From DATEHQ01 sp035279525 (GTDB taxonomy: Bacteria > Chloroflexota > Dormibacteria > Dormibacterales > Dormibacteraceae): a stretch of 7,082 nucleotides of DNA. The notes beneath the pieces are model-generated. The model was not told where the DNA came from. It did no database searches and saw only the letters and a program-made list of their open reading frames with translations. A program made the position numbers and the translations under genes. Of the stretch, positions 1-6,969 are shown piece by piece (within the stretch, counting starts at the first letter, position 1; each line of letters begins with the position of its first letter). The stretch is from assembly GCA_035279525.1 (NCBI GenBank), contig DATEHQ010000196.1, forward strand, positions 1-7,082, in the 5' to 3' direction.

Positions 1-1043
1 GGTACGCGCCGGCAGCGGTCGCGCTGGTCGTCGCGGCCTCAGCCGTGCTGGCGGCCGTCCTGCTGCTCTTCCAGGACCCCCTGGCGCAGCTGTTCTTCGG
101 ATCCTCGCGCTACGCGGACCTCATCACGCCCATGCCGCTGCTCGTGCTCGGCGGCGCGCTGCACGGAATCGCCTACGGCTACCTGCGCGGACGCTCGCGC
201 ATCCAGCGCGCCAACATCCTCATCGGCTTCAACCACGCGGTGGTGCCGCTGCTGGCCATTCCTTTATCTGGTGGATCGGTGGCGCGCATCCTGCTGTGGA
301 TGGGCGGCCTCTGGGTCGCCTCCTCCCTTGCCTTTCTGGTCTTCGCGCCGCTCGCGCTGGACGGCGTCCCCAAACGGGTGGGCGAGCTGGCGCGGTTCGG
401 CGTGCCGCGGATCCCGGGCGATCTGCTCCGGCTCGGACTGTTCTCGTTTCCCAGCCTGGCCGTGGCCCATGTGGCCGACATCGCGACCGCCGGCAGCGTG
501 GCCTTCGGCGTGGCCGCCGTGGGCATGCTGGGCACCGCCCTGTCGCCGATCGGGTTTGTGATGCTCCCCGTTTCCGCACGCATGATGGCGGCGGGCGAAA
601 TCGCCGAGCTGAGGCGACGCGTCGTCACCATCACGGCCCTGACCGCGACCTTCCTCCTGGTCGGCGTCGGGGTCGTGGAGCTGCTCGCGCCACAGCTGGT
701 GGCGATCTACCTCGGAGGCGGCTTCGGCGCGACGGCGACCGCGGTGCGTGTGATCGCCCCCGCGGCGCTACCCTGGGGCGTCTACATGTCCCTGGCCAGC
801 GTGGTCGACGCGCATCACGTCCGCCCCGTCAACGCCCGGAACATGGCCGTGGCGTTCGCGGTGTTCGCTGCCGGCGCCGGTGTGATGGCGCTGTTCCACC
901 TCCCATCGCTCGCCATCGCCGGCGCGTTCGTGGTCAGCCTCTACGTGCTTGGCGTGCTCACGGTCCTCGAGGTGAGCAGCATCACGAGCCGGGAGCGCGA
1001 CGTTGTCCTCCCGCTGGCGCCTGAATCGCAGCCGCTGGTGTGA
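1..1043 (+). CDS. Lipid-linked oligosaccharide flippase (Wzx/MOP superfamily), 5' end cut by window edge
   Basis: This is an inner-membrane polysaccharide flippase of the MOP exporter superfamily, expected to move undecaprenyl-diphosphate-linked sugar units to the periplasmic side. The frame is open from base 3, so the GTG at 45 is internal and the true start lies outside the window. The protein is a series of hydrophobic helices with short basic loops. It aligns almost without gaps to the N-terminal half of the - strand protein at 6082-3800. Counting from the GTG at 45, shared blocks include IAYGYLRGRSRIQRAN (about 42-57), RFGVPRIPGD (117-126) and residues 151-175, where 19 of 25 residues are identical. 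The alignment puts the tyrosine at base 3 opposite residue 95 of that protein, so about 94 residues are missing here. The stop overlaps the start of the glycosyltransferase, indicating an operon. Flippase identity is firm; the substrate is unknown. Confidence 0.88.
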   Translation, partial: YAPAAVALVVAASAVLAAVLLLFQDPLAQLFFGSSRYADLITPMPLLVLGGALHGIAYGYLRGRSRIQRANILIGFNHAVVPLLAIPLSGGSVARILLWMGGLWVASSLAFLVFAPLALDGVPKRVGELARFGVPRIPGDLLRLGLFSFPSLAVAHVADIATAGSVAFGVAAVGMLGTALSPIGFVMLPVSARMMAAGEIAELRRRVVTITALTATFLLVGVGVVELLAPQLVAIYLGGGFGATATAVRVIAPAALPWGVYMSLASVVDAHHVRPVNARNMAVAFAVFAAGAGVMALFHLPSLAIAGAFVVSLYVLGVLTVLEVSSITSRERDVVLPLAPESQPLV

Positions 1044-2263
1044 AGATGCGGATCTGGGTCGTCAACCACTACGCGGATCCACCCGAGGGCCTCGCCACGC
1101 GCTCCTTCGACCTGGCGCGCCGCTGGGTGGAGAACGGCAACCCGACCACTCTCTTCATCAGCAACTTCAACCACTACAACCTCAAGCCGGTCAAGCGCAT
1201 ACCGGCCCCACGCCTGTGGCTCGAAGAAGAGATCGAAGGCGTGCGCATCGTGTGGCTGCGCGCGCCGGGCTACCGGCGCAACGACTGGCGCCGGGTGACG
1301 AACATGGTCGCCTTCAGCCTCGGCGCCGTGGTCGCCGGCGTTTTCCAGCGGGAGAGGCCGAGCGTGGTGATCGGGGTTTCGGTGCATCCACTGGCCGCGC
1401 TCGCGGGTTGGGCGCTGTCGCGCCTGCGGCGGGCGCGCTTCTTCTTCGAGGTGACCGACCTCTGGCCCGAGACCCTGATCGAGTTCGGGATGCTGCCGGC
1501 CCGTTCCCTGCGCGCGCGGTGGATGCACCGACTGGAGCGATTCCTCTTCCGCCACTCCGAGCGCATCGTGATGCTGTGGCGGCACACCGACCAGTACGTG
1601 GAGTCTCAGGGAGTGTCGAGGGACCGGGTGGTGTGGATCCCGCATGGCGTCGAGCTCAACCGGTACAAGGACCTGGAGCCCTACGACGGAGCCGCCGCCA
1701 AACCGTTCCAGGTCGTCTTTCTGGGGGGCTTCGTCTCCGCCAATTCGCTCGAGACCATCATCGACGCCGCGGTCGAGCTCAAAAGCCGTGGACGCGACGA
1801 CGTGCGGCTCCTCCTCATCGGTTCCGGCCAGGATCGCGACGCGATCATCGAGCGGGCGCGGAGCCTGCATCTCGACAACGTGGACTTTCCCGCGGCCGTG
1901 CCCAAGGCGAAGATCTCCGACGCCATGTCGAAGGCCGATGCCTTCATCTACGGCCTCCGCGACATCCCCCTGTACCGCTACGGGATCAGCCTCAACAAGC
2001 TGGCCGACTACCTGGCCTCGGGCCGGCCGATCATCTTCTTCGGCCGCTCAACCTACGACCCGGTGGCGGAGGCCAAGGCCGGCTTCAGCGTGCCGCCGGG
2101 TGACCCCGCGGCGATCGCAGACGCGATCGAGAGCCTGATCCAGCTCAGCCCCGAGGAGCGCAGGTCGATGGGCGAGCGCGGCCGCGCCTACCTCATGGAC
2201 CACCACAACATCCCAAACCTCGCGGAGAAGTTCCTCGGCGTGATGCGCACGGCGCCGCAGTGA
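1040..2263 (+). CDS. Family 4 glycosyltransferase, WbuB-like
   Basis: This is a GT-B fold, GT4-family glycosyltransferase that probably adds a sugar to a lipid-linked repeat unit at the cytoplasmic membrane face. The 407 residues match the usual length. The N-terminal acceptor half opens with RIWVVNHYADPPEG (4-17) and contains FEVTDLWPET (136-145). The donor half contains WIPHGVELNRY (199-209), VVFLGGF (225-231), LLLIGSG (257-263) and SLNKLADYLASGRPII (317-332). The usual GT4 EX7E pair is replaced by Gly315 and Asp323; the NKLxDYxASGRP form is, from memory, typical of WbuB-type enzymes, so I do not read it as inactivation. GTG at 1040 gives a 4-base GTGA overlap with the flippase stop; ATG at 1046 is an equally possible start. 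No Shine-Dalgarno is visible, so translational coupling is likely. WbuB transfers an N-acetylfucosamine in Escherichia coli, but the sugar used here cannot be read from the sequence. Confidence 0.9.
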   Translation: MKMRIWVVNHYADPPEGLATRSFDLARRWVENGNPTTLFISNFNHYNLKPVKRIPAPRLWLEEEIEGVRIVWLRAPGYRRNDWRRVTNMVAFSLGAVVAGVFQRERPSVVIGVSVHPLAALAGWALSRLRRARFFFEVTDLWPETLIEFGMLPARSLRARWMHRLERFLFRHSERIVMLWRHTDQYVESQGVSRDRVVWIPHGVELNRYKDLEPYDGAAAKPFQVVFLGGFVSANSLETIIDAAVELKSRGRDDVRLLLIGSGQDRDAIIERARSLHLDNVDFPAAVPKAKISDAMSKADAFIYGLRDIPLYRYGISLNKLADYLASGRPIIFFGRSTYDPVAEAKAGFSVPPGDPAAIADAIESLIQLSPEERRSMGERGRAYLMDHHNIPNLAEKFLGVMRTAPQ

Positions 2264-2273
2264 GGGCTCGGGT

Positions 2274-2279
2274 TATCAT
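2274..2279 (+). promoter_or_regulatory. Possible -10 hexamer upstream of the polymerase gene
   Basis: TATCAT differs from the consensus TATAAT at one base and lies 24 bases before the ATG at 2304, inside the 40-base gap. No convincing -35 hexamer stands 16-18 bases upstream (GGCGCC is found there) and there is no extended -10 TG. It could add transcription of the polymerase gene, but read-through from the glycosyltransferase is equally likely. Confidence 0.2.
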
Positions 2280-2303
2280 CGCCGGTGCCCCAACGGGATC
2301 CCT

Positions 2304-3779
2304 ATGAACCTCCTCGCTGACGCCGCGCTTTTCGCGACCACCGCGCTGCTCCTGGCCTCGACGCTGTGGCGACTTCGCCGCCCTGTGGACGCCGCGCTGC
2401 TCCTGCCGATCGCATGGCTGGCCTTGATCCCCATCCAGGTGGCGGTTTTCGGTTCGCTGCGCGGATACGCCGGAGCCGCGCGCAACAACCTCTACTTCTC
2501 GATCGCCATCGGCAACCTCATGTTCTTGGGGCTGCAGTGGTTTTTGGGCTCGAGCTATTTCCAGCGCCTCAGCGACGGCGTGAGGGCGCGGCTGAGCCCT
2601 CCGGACCAGAGCCGGCCGCAGGCGGCGTGGGACCGCCTTGCCGCGTACTGGTGGTACGGCCTCGCCATCGTCGCCGTCGGCCTCGCGGTCCTGCACCTCT
2701 CGCTGATGCCCAGGGTCCCGCTGTTCGAGCTGCTGACCGGCGACTCCGACTACTTCCAGATCTCGATCGACCGGGAGAACGCGGCCAAGCTGCTGGCCGT
2801 CCCGACCATCGTGAAGTACTTCTTCACCTGGGACTCCAGCATCCTGCTCCCCATCCTCTTCGTCGGCGCGATCCTGTATCGCTGGCGGTGGCGGGCGGTC
2901 TTCATCGGCGCCTTCGGGCTCATGTACGTGACGGCGCCACTCGACAAGTTCCCTTCGCTGATCTTCGTTTTCAGCGCCTTCGTCGCGCTCGCCATTCGCG
3001 ACCGCAAGCGCGCCTTCTCGAAGGTCCTCATCGTCGGGTTCATCGTGAGCCTGGTCCCCGCCTACCTGATCACCGAGTCGATGCAGATCAGCGTCGCCGT
3101 CCACCACGCGGTCGGCGCACCCCTGGCGAAGTCGTCCGCCCCGCCGCCGGCCACGAATGCCCCCCCGTCGGGAGAGCAGCCCATCAGCTCGATCGCGGGG
3201 GTGAAGCTTCCCGGCCCGGTCGCGAACCTGCTCGACCTGACGGTGCGGCGGATCGGCTCCGGCCCCGCCGACGTCACCTACCAGTGGTTCAGGTTCTTCC
3301 CCGCGGTCCATCCATACCTGAAGGGAACGGGGTGGGAGCCATGGCGGGTCCTCTCCAGCAGCTATCAGAGCCCGGCGAACATGGTCGGCCTGTGGGCCTA
3401 CTACGGGCACACCGGATACGTCCTGACCAGCCTTTCCGCGTACTCGGGGTTTCTGGCCGACGGGTGGGCCGAGTTCGGCTACCTGGGCGTGCTGATCGCC
3501 TGCCTGTGGCTCTTCGTCTTCGCGGTCGTGATCGAGCTCATGCGGACGTTCTCCGACAAGCGCTTTTGCCTTGCCTGTTACGTGCCCTGCCTGCTGATGC
3601 TGGCCGCGGTGACCCCGATCAGCGGCATCATGGCGATGACGTTCTCCCTGGGCCTGAGCCTCGCGCCCGTGATCTGCGTCGCCTACCTACTCTCCGGCCG
3701 GTTCGCCCTGCCGGCCGTGGCGACCGTCCGCCACGCTCCGGCCCGAAAGCCGGCGCTCGACGAAACGATCGGGGGCTGA
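2304..3779 (+). CDS. Wzy-like oligosaccharide repeat-unit polymerase (polytopic membrane protein)
   Basis: This is probably the polymerase that joins repeat units on the periplasmic face of the inner membrane. Wzy proteins share little sequence, so the call rests on topology, one weak motif and context. Hydrophobic segments lie near residues 5-22, 30-48, 62-82, 113-133, 177-213, 216-232, 241-256, 391-412, 420-440 and 446-465. A long, mostly polar stretch (about 257-388) is predicted as the large periplasmic loop typical of Wzy. It ends in FLADGWAEFGYLGVL (383-397), which resembles the A-x-x-FG-x-x-G signature preceding a late helix in O-antigen polymerases. The loop holds a Pro/Ala-rich segment (271-296). 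The start is ATG at 2304 with a weak GGGA (2295-2298) five bases upstream. The gene is 40 bases downstream of the glycosyltransferase and convergent with the - strand fusion gene. A WaaL-type ligase is the main alternative. Confidence 0.75.
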   Translation: MNLLADAALFATTALLLASTLWRLRRPVDAALLLPIAWLALIPIQVAVFGSLRGYAGAARNNLYFSIAIGNLMFLGLQWFLGSSYFQRLSDGVRARLSPPDQSRPQAAWDRLAAYWWYGLAIVAVGLAVLHLSLMPRVPLFELLTGDSDYFQISIDRENAAKLLAVPTIVKYFFTWDSSILLPILFVGAILYRWRWRAVFIGAFGLMYVTAPLDKFPSLIFVFSAFVALAIRDRKRAFSKVLIVGFIVSLVPAYLITESMQISVAVHHAVGAPLAKSSAPPPATNAPPSGEQPISSIAGVKLPGPVANLLDLTVRRIGSGPADVTYQWFRFFPAVHPYLKGTGWEPWRVLSSSYQSPANMVGLWAYYGHTGYVLTSLSAYSGFLADGWAEFGYLGVLIACLWLFVFAVVIELMRTFSDKRFCLACYVPCLLMLAAVTPISGIMAMTFSLGLSLAPVICVAYLLSGRFALPAVATVRHAPARKPALDETIGG

Positions 3780-3785
3780 CCCCGA
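3769..3785. terminator. Possible bidirectional hairpin between convergent genes
   Basis: TCGGGG (3769-3774) and CCCCGA (3780-3785) form a perfect 6-base stem with a 5-base loop that contains most of the stop codon of the + strand polymerase. It is the only stem I see at the convergent junction. Downstream on the + strand the sequence is pyrimidine-rich (CTTCGTCTCGCTTTC), and on the - strand TCGTTTCG follows. Neither is a true T-tract, so intrinsic termination would be weak. Confidence 0.3.
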
Positions 3786-3799
3786 GCTTCGTCTCGCTT

Positions 3800-6082
3800 T
3801 CAGTCCTGGATCCGCGGGACCGCGACGTCCAGGAATGGGATCTTGGTCTCCATCGGTGAGATGACCACCGGGCCGGATTTGCGCAGGATCACCGTCACCT
3901 TCTCGGTTCCGATCACCTGGTGGGTCAACCCGGGATAGTCGCGCAGCCAGCGGGCCAGGATCTCCTTCTCCGCGTGGCGGAAGCAGTCGTCCAGCACTAT
4001 CACGGCGCGGTCGCTGAGCCGGTCGAGCAGCAGCGGGAGCGCGGGGTAGCGGGCCAGCCGCTGGATGTTTCCGGGCGGCCCGTCGACGATGAGCATGTCG
4101 ATCGCCTTCAGGTCCTGGACCTTGTCGAGGTCGTACCACAGCCAGGGCCGGGTCCCGATCATGACGCGGCGCAGCGGGGCGTATCTGACCGAGGCGAAGT
4201 CGCCCAACCCGTGCCGGTTGACGTTGGCGCGCGTGATCTCGGCGTACTTCTCGTCCTGGTCCAGCGACACGATGAGTCCCGAACCCTCCTTCTTCAGCGT
4301 GTAAGCCGCCACCAGCGTCGACACGCCGCTGCCGGCCTCCACGATGACGTCAGGCTTCACCTCGTGGATCAGCGAGACGACCAGGCTCGCGAAATCGGGC
4401 GAGACGCCCCAACCGCGCATCGGGGGCAGCGGCTGCACGATGCTCAGGGCCGAATAGATCGAGAAAAGCGACTCGATCTGGCGATAGTTCCACACCTGTG
4501 CGCGCCGGTTGAGGTCGAGCTGGATGATCACGGTGACGCTCACGATGCTGAGCAGCGTGGTCAGACCGACGAGCAGGATCGACTGGCCGAAGACGGCCCA
4601 TGCGCCGAGCAGGAGCAGGATCACGGAGACGGACAGCAGCGGGAGCAGCAGCAGGCCCGTGTCCTGCAGGTACATCTCGAGGTCGCGCAGGAAGCGACCC
4701 ATGCGGTCCGCCGAGACCGCCTCGCGGTCGGCTTCGACGACCTCGCCGGCCTGCGGCGCCGCGACGTCGGCGGGGACCGCGTCTTCGGCGGGCCGCGTGT
4801 CGGGGCTGTCGCCGCGGACCACGATCAGGAAGACCTCGACCACGGTGAGCGCGCCCAGCACGAAGAGCGCCGACACGAAGGCCACGAGGATTAGCTGGTA
4901 GGAGCTCGTGAAGAGCCTGGACACGAGGGCCACCAGGACGAAGGTGGCGAACGCGATCGCCATGTTGCGCGCGTTGATCGGACGCACGTAGCGCGCGTCG
5001 ATCACGCTCTTCAGGATCACGTACAGACCCCACGGGAGCGCGGCGATCATGATCACGCGCAGCACGTCGGCGCCCGCGGCGAACTGGTTGCCGAGGTAGT
5101 CGGCGATGATCGGTTTGGCGAAGAACTCGAGCACGAGCGTGCCGGCCACAAGGGCGGGCACCGCGAGGCGGACGACCTCGATCACGCGCTGCCTCACCTG
5201 CTCCCCCCAGCCGCGCGCGAACAGGCCGGTGACCGCCGGCAGCAGCACGAAGCTGATCGGGGTCAGCGCGGTGCCGACCATGCCGAGGGCGGCCACGCCG
5301 AAGGCCACGATGCCGGCCGTCTTCACGTCGACGACGTGCGCGACCAGGATGCCTGGAAGGGCGAACAGGGCCAGCTGGAGGAAGTCGCCCGGAACGCGCG
5401 GCAGGCCGAACCTGAGCAGCTCACGCATGTGCTCGCCGCGGCGCTCGAACGTCAGGCCGGCCAGCGCCAGGTAGACGGAGGAGATGACTATCCAACCGGC
5501 GCCCATCAGGAGCAGGATCTGGGGCACGTCCTTGCCGAGGTAGACGGCGGCGACCGGGACGACGGCGTGGTTGAGCGCCATGAGCAGGTTGGCGAGCTGG
5601 ATCTGGGAGCGGCCGCGCAGGAACCCGTACGCGATCAGATGCAGGCTGCTGCCGGCGAGCATCACGGTCAAGGCCCTGACCAGGCCGGCGTAGACCGGCG
5701 AGCCGAACAGCAGGTTGGCGAAGAGTGCGGGGAACAGGAGCAGGAGCGCGCACGCGATTCCCACGGTCACCGCCATCACGAGCAGCGCCACCGCCGCGTA
5801 ACCCCCCGGCCGGGAGGCCCTCTTGTGCGTCGCAAACGCCACGTAGCGGGCGATCGCCACGTCGAGGCCGACCACCACCAGCGGCGAGATGAGCGCCAGG
5901 TTCCGCCTGGTCAGCGCGTACTCCCCGAAGCCGGCGACCCCCAGCCGGATGGCGACGAGGCGGAAGGCGACCAGGTAGCTCGCGATCACGAGCACCTCGG
6001 TCAGGAACGTGGTGACGTAATCGCGGCGGAGGTTGGCCCCTGGGATCGGAGCCGGCTCGAGACCTTGCTCAGTGGCTTGCAC
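3800..6082 (-). CDS. Fusion protein: polysaccharide flippase + membrane hairpin + class I SAM methyltransferase
   Basis: One uninterrupted 760-residue frame encodes three parts. Residues 1 to about 425 are a multi-helix MOP/Wzx flippase, paralogous to the gene at 1-1043 (shared LRGRSQIQLAN at 155-165, RFGLPRVPGD at 224-233, VRPINARNMAIAFA at 366-379). Residues 424-460 are an acidic, Ala/Pro-rich linker. Residues 472-497 and 501-521 are two hydrophobic helices. Residues about 535-735 are a Rossmann-type methyltransferase: LPPMRGWGVSPDFA (552-565), SAM motif I VEAGSGVST (581-589), SLDQDEKY (606-613) for the acidic ribose-binding position, MLIVDGPPG (663-671) and VIVLDDC (694-700). The hairpin plus methyltransferase resembles stand-alone bacterial proteins. 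The flippase should be in the inner membrane with the methyltransferase in the cytoplasm. The start is GTG at 6082; no other in-frame start lies between it and the stop at 6116-6118. The methyl acceptor is unknown; a lipid-linked sugar is plausible. Confidence 0.87.
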   Translation of the reverse strand: MQATEQGLEPAPIPGANLRRDYVTTFLTEVLVIASYLVAFRLVAIRLGVAGFGEYALTRRNLALISPLVVVGLDVAIARYVAFATHKRASRPGGYAAVALLVMAVTVGIACALLLLFPALFANLLFGSPVYAGLVRALTVMLAGSSLHLIAYGFLRGRSQIQLANLLMALNHAVVPVAAVYLGKDVPQILLLMGAGWIVISSVYLALAGLTFERRGEHMRELLRFGLPRVPGDFLQLALFALPGILVAHVVDVKTAGIVAFGVAALGMVGTALTPISFVLLPAVTGLFARGWGEQVRQRVIEVVRLAVPALVAGTLVLEFFAKPIIADYLGNQFAAGADVLRVIMIAALPWGLYVILKSVIDARYVRPINARNMAIAFATFVLVALVSRLFTSSYQLILVAFVSALFVLGALTVVEVFLIVVRGDSPDTRPAEDAVPADVAAPQAGEVVEADREAVSADRMGRFLRDLEMYLQDTGLLLLPLLSVSVILLLLGAWAVFGQSILLVGLTTLLSIVSVTVIIQLDLNRRAQVWNYRQIESLFSIYSALSIVQPLPPMRGWGVSPDFASLVVSLIHEVKPDVIVEAGSGVSTLVAAYTLKKEGSGLIVSLDQDEKYAEITRANVNRHGLGDFASVRYAPLRRVMIGTRPWLWYDLDKVQDLKAIDMLIVDGPPGNIQRLARYPALPLLLDRLSDRAVIVLDDCFRHAEKEILARWLRDYPGLTHQVIGTEKVTVILRKSGPVVISPMETKIPFLDVAVPRIQD

Positions 6083-6093
6083 TGTCTGGGGCC

Positions 6094-6119
6094 ATCCTAC
6101 CTTCTGGGCCCGGCGTCAA
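6094..6119 (-). promoter_or_regulatory. Possible promoter of the flippase-methyltransferase gene
   Basis: On the - strand TTGACG (6119-6114) is followed after 14 bases by TAGGAT (6099-6094), 11 bases before the GTG start at 6082. The -35 box is near consensus, but the spacer is shorter than the usual 16-18 bases, and a start site from this -10 would leave almost no leader. Either the transcript is nearly leaderless, which would fit the missing Shine-Dalgarno, or the -10 assignment is wrong. Confidence 0.35.
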
Positions 6120-6148
6120 ATGGAAGGCGGGCGGCGGAAGCTTGACGC
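6113..6148. repeat. Inverted repeat of 7-base arms (GCGTCAA / TTGACGC)
   Basis: GCGTCAA at 6113-6119 and its exact reverse complement TTGACGC at 6142-6148 are separated by 22 bases in the gap between two divergent genes. Each arm reads outward as a -35-like TTGACG. Back-to-back promoters explain the symmetry; a shared regulator site is possible, though the 22-base gap is long for a simple dimer operator. Confidence 0.5.
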
Positions 6149-6171
6149 TGCCCTGCCCGGCTACGTAAGCT
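6142..6171 (+). promoter_or_regulatory. Probable sigma70-type promoter of the TylF-like gene
   Basis: TTGACG (6142-6147) is followed after 18 bases by TAAGCT (6166-6171), giving five of six -35 matches and the key TA...T of the -10. A start near 6178-6180 would leave a leader of about 20 bases before the ATG at 6199. TACGTA at 6162-6167 is a competing -10 with a 14-base spacer, like the one on the opposite strand. No Shine-Dalgarno is visible before the ATG. Confidence 0.5.
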
Positions 6172-6198
6172 GCCCGTGCCGCCGGCGGCCGCAGATCC

Positions 6199-6969
6199 AT
6201 GTCAGACATCAAGACCCGCCCCACAGATCACAAGCCGCTGCGCACCGAGCAGGAGCGAATGGTCGGCGCGGAGATCGAAAGCATCTTCAACTCCAGCCAC
6301 GACCCTGTCGAGACGCGCCTGGAGAACTTCCCCAAGTACGTGCGGCGCCAGCACCTCACCCGCTTTCTCGCCATGTACGAGGTCTTCAAGCGCGTCGCCG
6401 GCGTCAAGGGATCGATCGTCGAATGCGGCGTCAACCGCGGCTACGGGCTGATGGCCTGGGCCAAGCTCTCCGCCGTGCTCGAGCCGAACAACCTCACCCG
6501 GCGCATCTACGGCTTCGACACCTTCGCGGGCTTTCCGTCGGTGGCCGACAAGGACCGGACCGGCCCCGCGTGGGAGACCGCGCAGCCGGGCGGGTTGAAG
6601 GCCGACTCGTACGAAGAGCTGCAGCGCCTGATCCAGCTCTACGACAAGGACCGCTTCCTCGGGCACATCCCCAAGGTCGAGCTGATCAAGGGCGACGCGA
6701 CCGAGACCATCCCCGCCTTCCTGGCCGATCACCCGCACGTCGTGGTGAGCCTGCTCTACATGGACTTCGACCTCTACGAGCCGACGCGCGTCGCGCTCGA
6801 GCATTTCGTGCCCCGCATGCCGAAGGGGGCGATGATCGCCTTCGACGAGCTCGACAATCCGCTGTGGCCCGGCGAGACGCTCGCCGCCATCGACACGCTC
6901 GGGCTGGGCAAGCTCGAGCTCGAGCGCATGGAGTTTGATCCCTACATCGCTTTTGCTAGGATTCCGTGA
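6199..6969 (+). CDS. TylF/MycF-type sugar O-methyltransferase
   Basis: This is a SAM-dependent, probably metal-dependent O-methyltransferase of the TylF/MycF family. Characterised members methylate hydroxyls of deoxysugars in macrolides, and relatives are frequent in glycan loci. The 256 residues fit the family. An N-terminal helical region (about 15-70) contains NFPKYVRRQHLTRFLAMYE (43-61), typical of the substrate-lid part. SAM motif I is SIVECGVNRGYG (72-83), followed by IYGFDTFAGFP (103-113), a family hallmark. ELIKGDATETIP (161-172) comes before LLYMDFDLYEPT (185-196) and MIAFDELDNP (212-221); the acidic residues of these last blocks (Asp189, Asp191, Asp216, Asp219) are candidates for the metal site. 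The ATG at 6199 follows a plausible promoter closely. It is the first gene rightwards from the divergent region and is followed without a gap by a transketolase gene, so the two are probably co-transcribed. A nucleotide-linked or lipid-linked sugar is the likely acceptor; which hydroxyl is unknown. Confidence 0.88.
   Translation: MSDIKTRPTDHKPLRTEQERMVGAEIESIFNSSHDPVETRLENFPKYVRRQHLTRFLAMYEVFKRVAGVKGSIVECGVNRGYGLMAWAKLSAVLEPNNLTRRIYGFDTFAGFPSVADKDRTGPAWETAQPGGLKADSYEELQRLIQLYDKDRFLGHIPKVELIKGDATETIPAFLADHPHVVVSLLYMDFDLYEPTRVALEHFVPRMPKGAMIAFDELDNPLWPGETLAAIDTLGLGKLELERMEFDPYIAFARIP

Noticed and set aside
941..1870. A 309-codon - strand frame across the flippase/glycosyltransferase junction
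   Set aside because: It opposes a well-supported glycosyltransferase with recognisable motifs, and its own translation shows only biased composition.
2193..3410. A 405-codon open frame on the - strand opposite the polymerase gene
   Set aside because: Its translation is highly charged, rich in Arg, Glu, Gly, Asp and Pro, with no domain I recognise, as expected for the antisense of a high-GC gene. The + strand frame encodes a coherent membrane protein.
3738..3753. CCGGC/GCCGG hairpin near the end of the polymerase gene
   Set aside because: It is a 5-base GC stem inside coding sequence with no T-run after it; such stems are common by chance at this GC content.
2366..3859. A 497-codon + strand frame overlapping the polymerase gene in another phase
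   Set aside because: The translation is Arg/Pro/Ala-rich without membrane segments or motifs. It is a compositional shadow of the GC-rich polymerase gene.
3800..4702. Separate methyltransferase gene starting at the internal Met461 of the fusion
   Set aside because: ATG at 4702-4700 lies just before the hairpin and could in principle start a stand-alone methyltransferase. However, no stop separates it from the flippase and only a weak GGCGGA precedes it, so one fused gene is the simpler reading. A secondary start cannot be excluded.
6069..6095. Eight-codon upstream frame (ATG at 6095, - strand) overlapping the GTG start of the fusion gene, preceded by AGAAGG
   Set aside because: The AGAAGG and ATG spacing is tempting as a leader peptide, but the same bases supply the possible -10 TAGGAT, which would put them upstream of the transcript start. 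The frame is too short to judge by coding signal.
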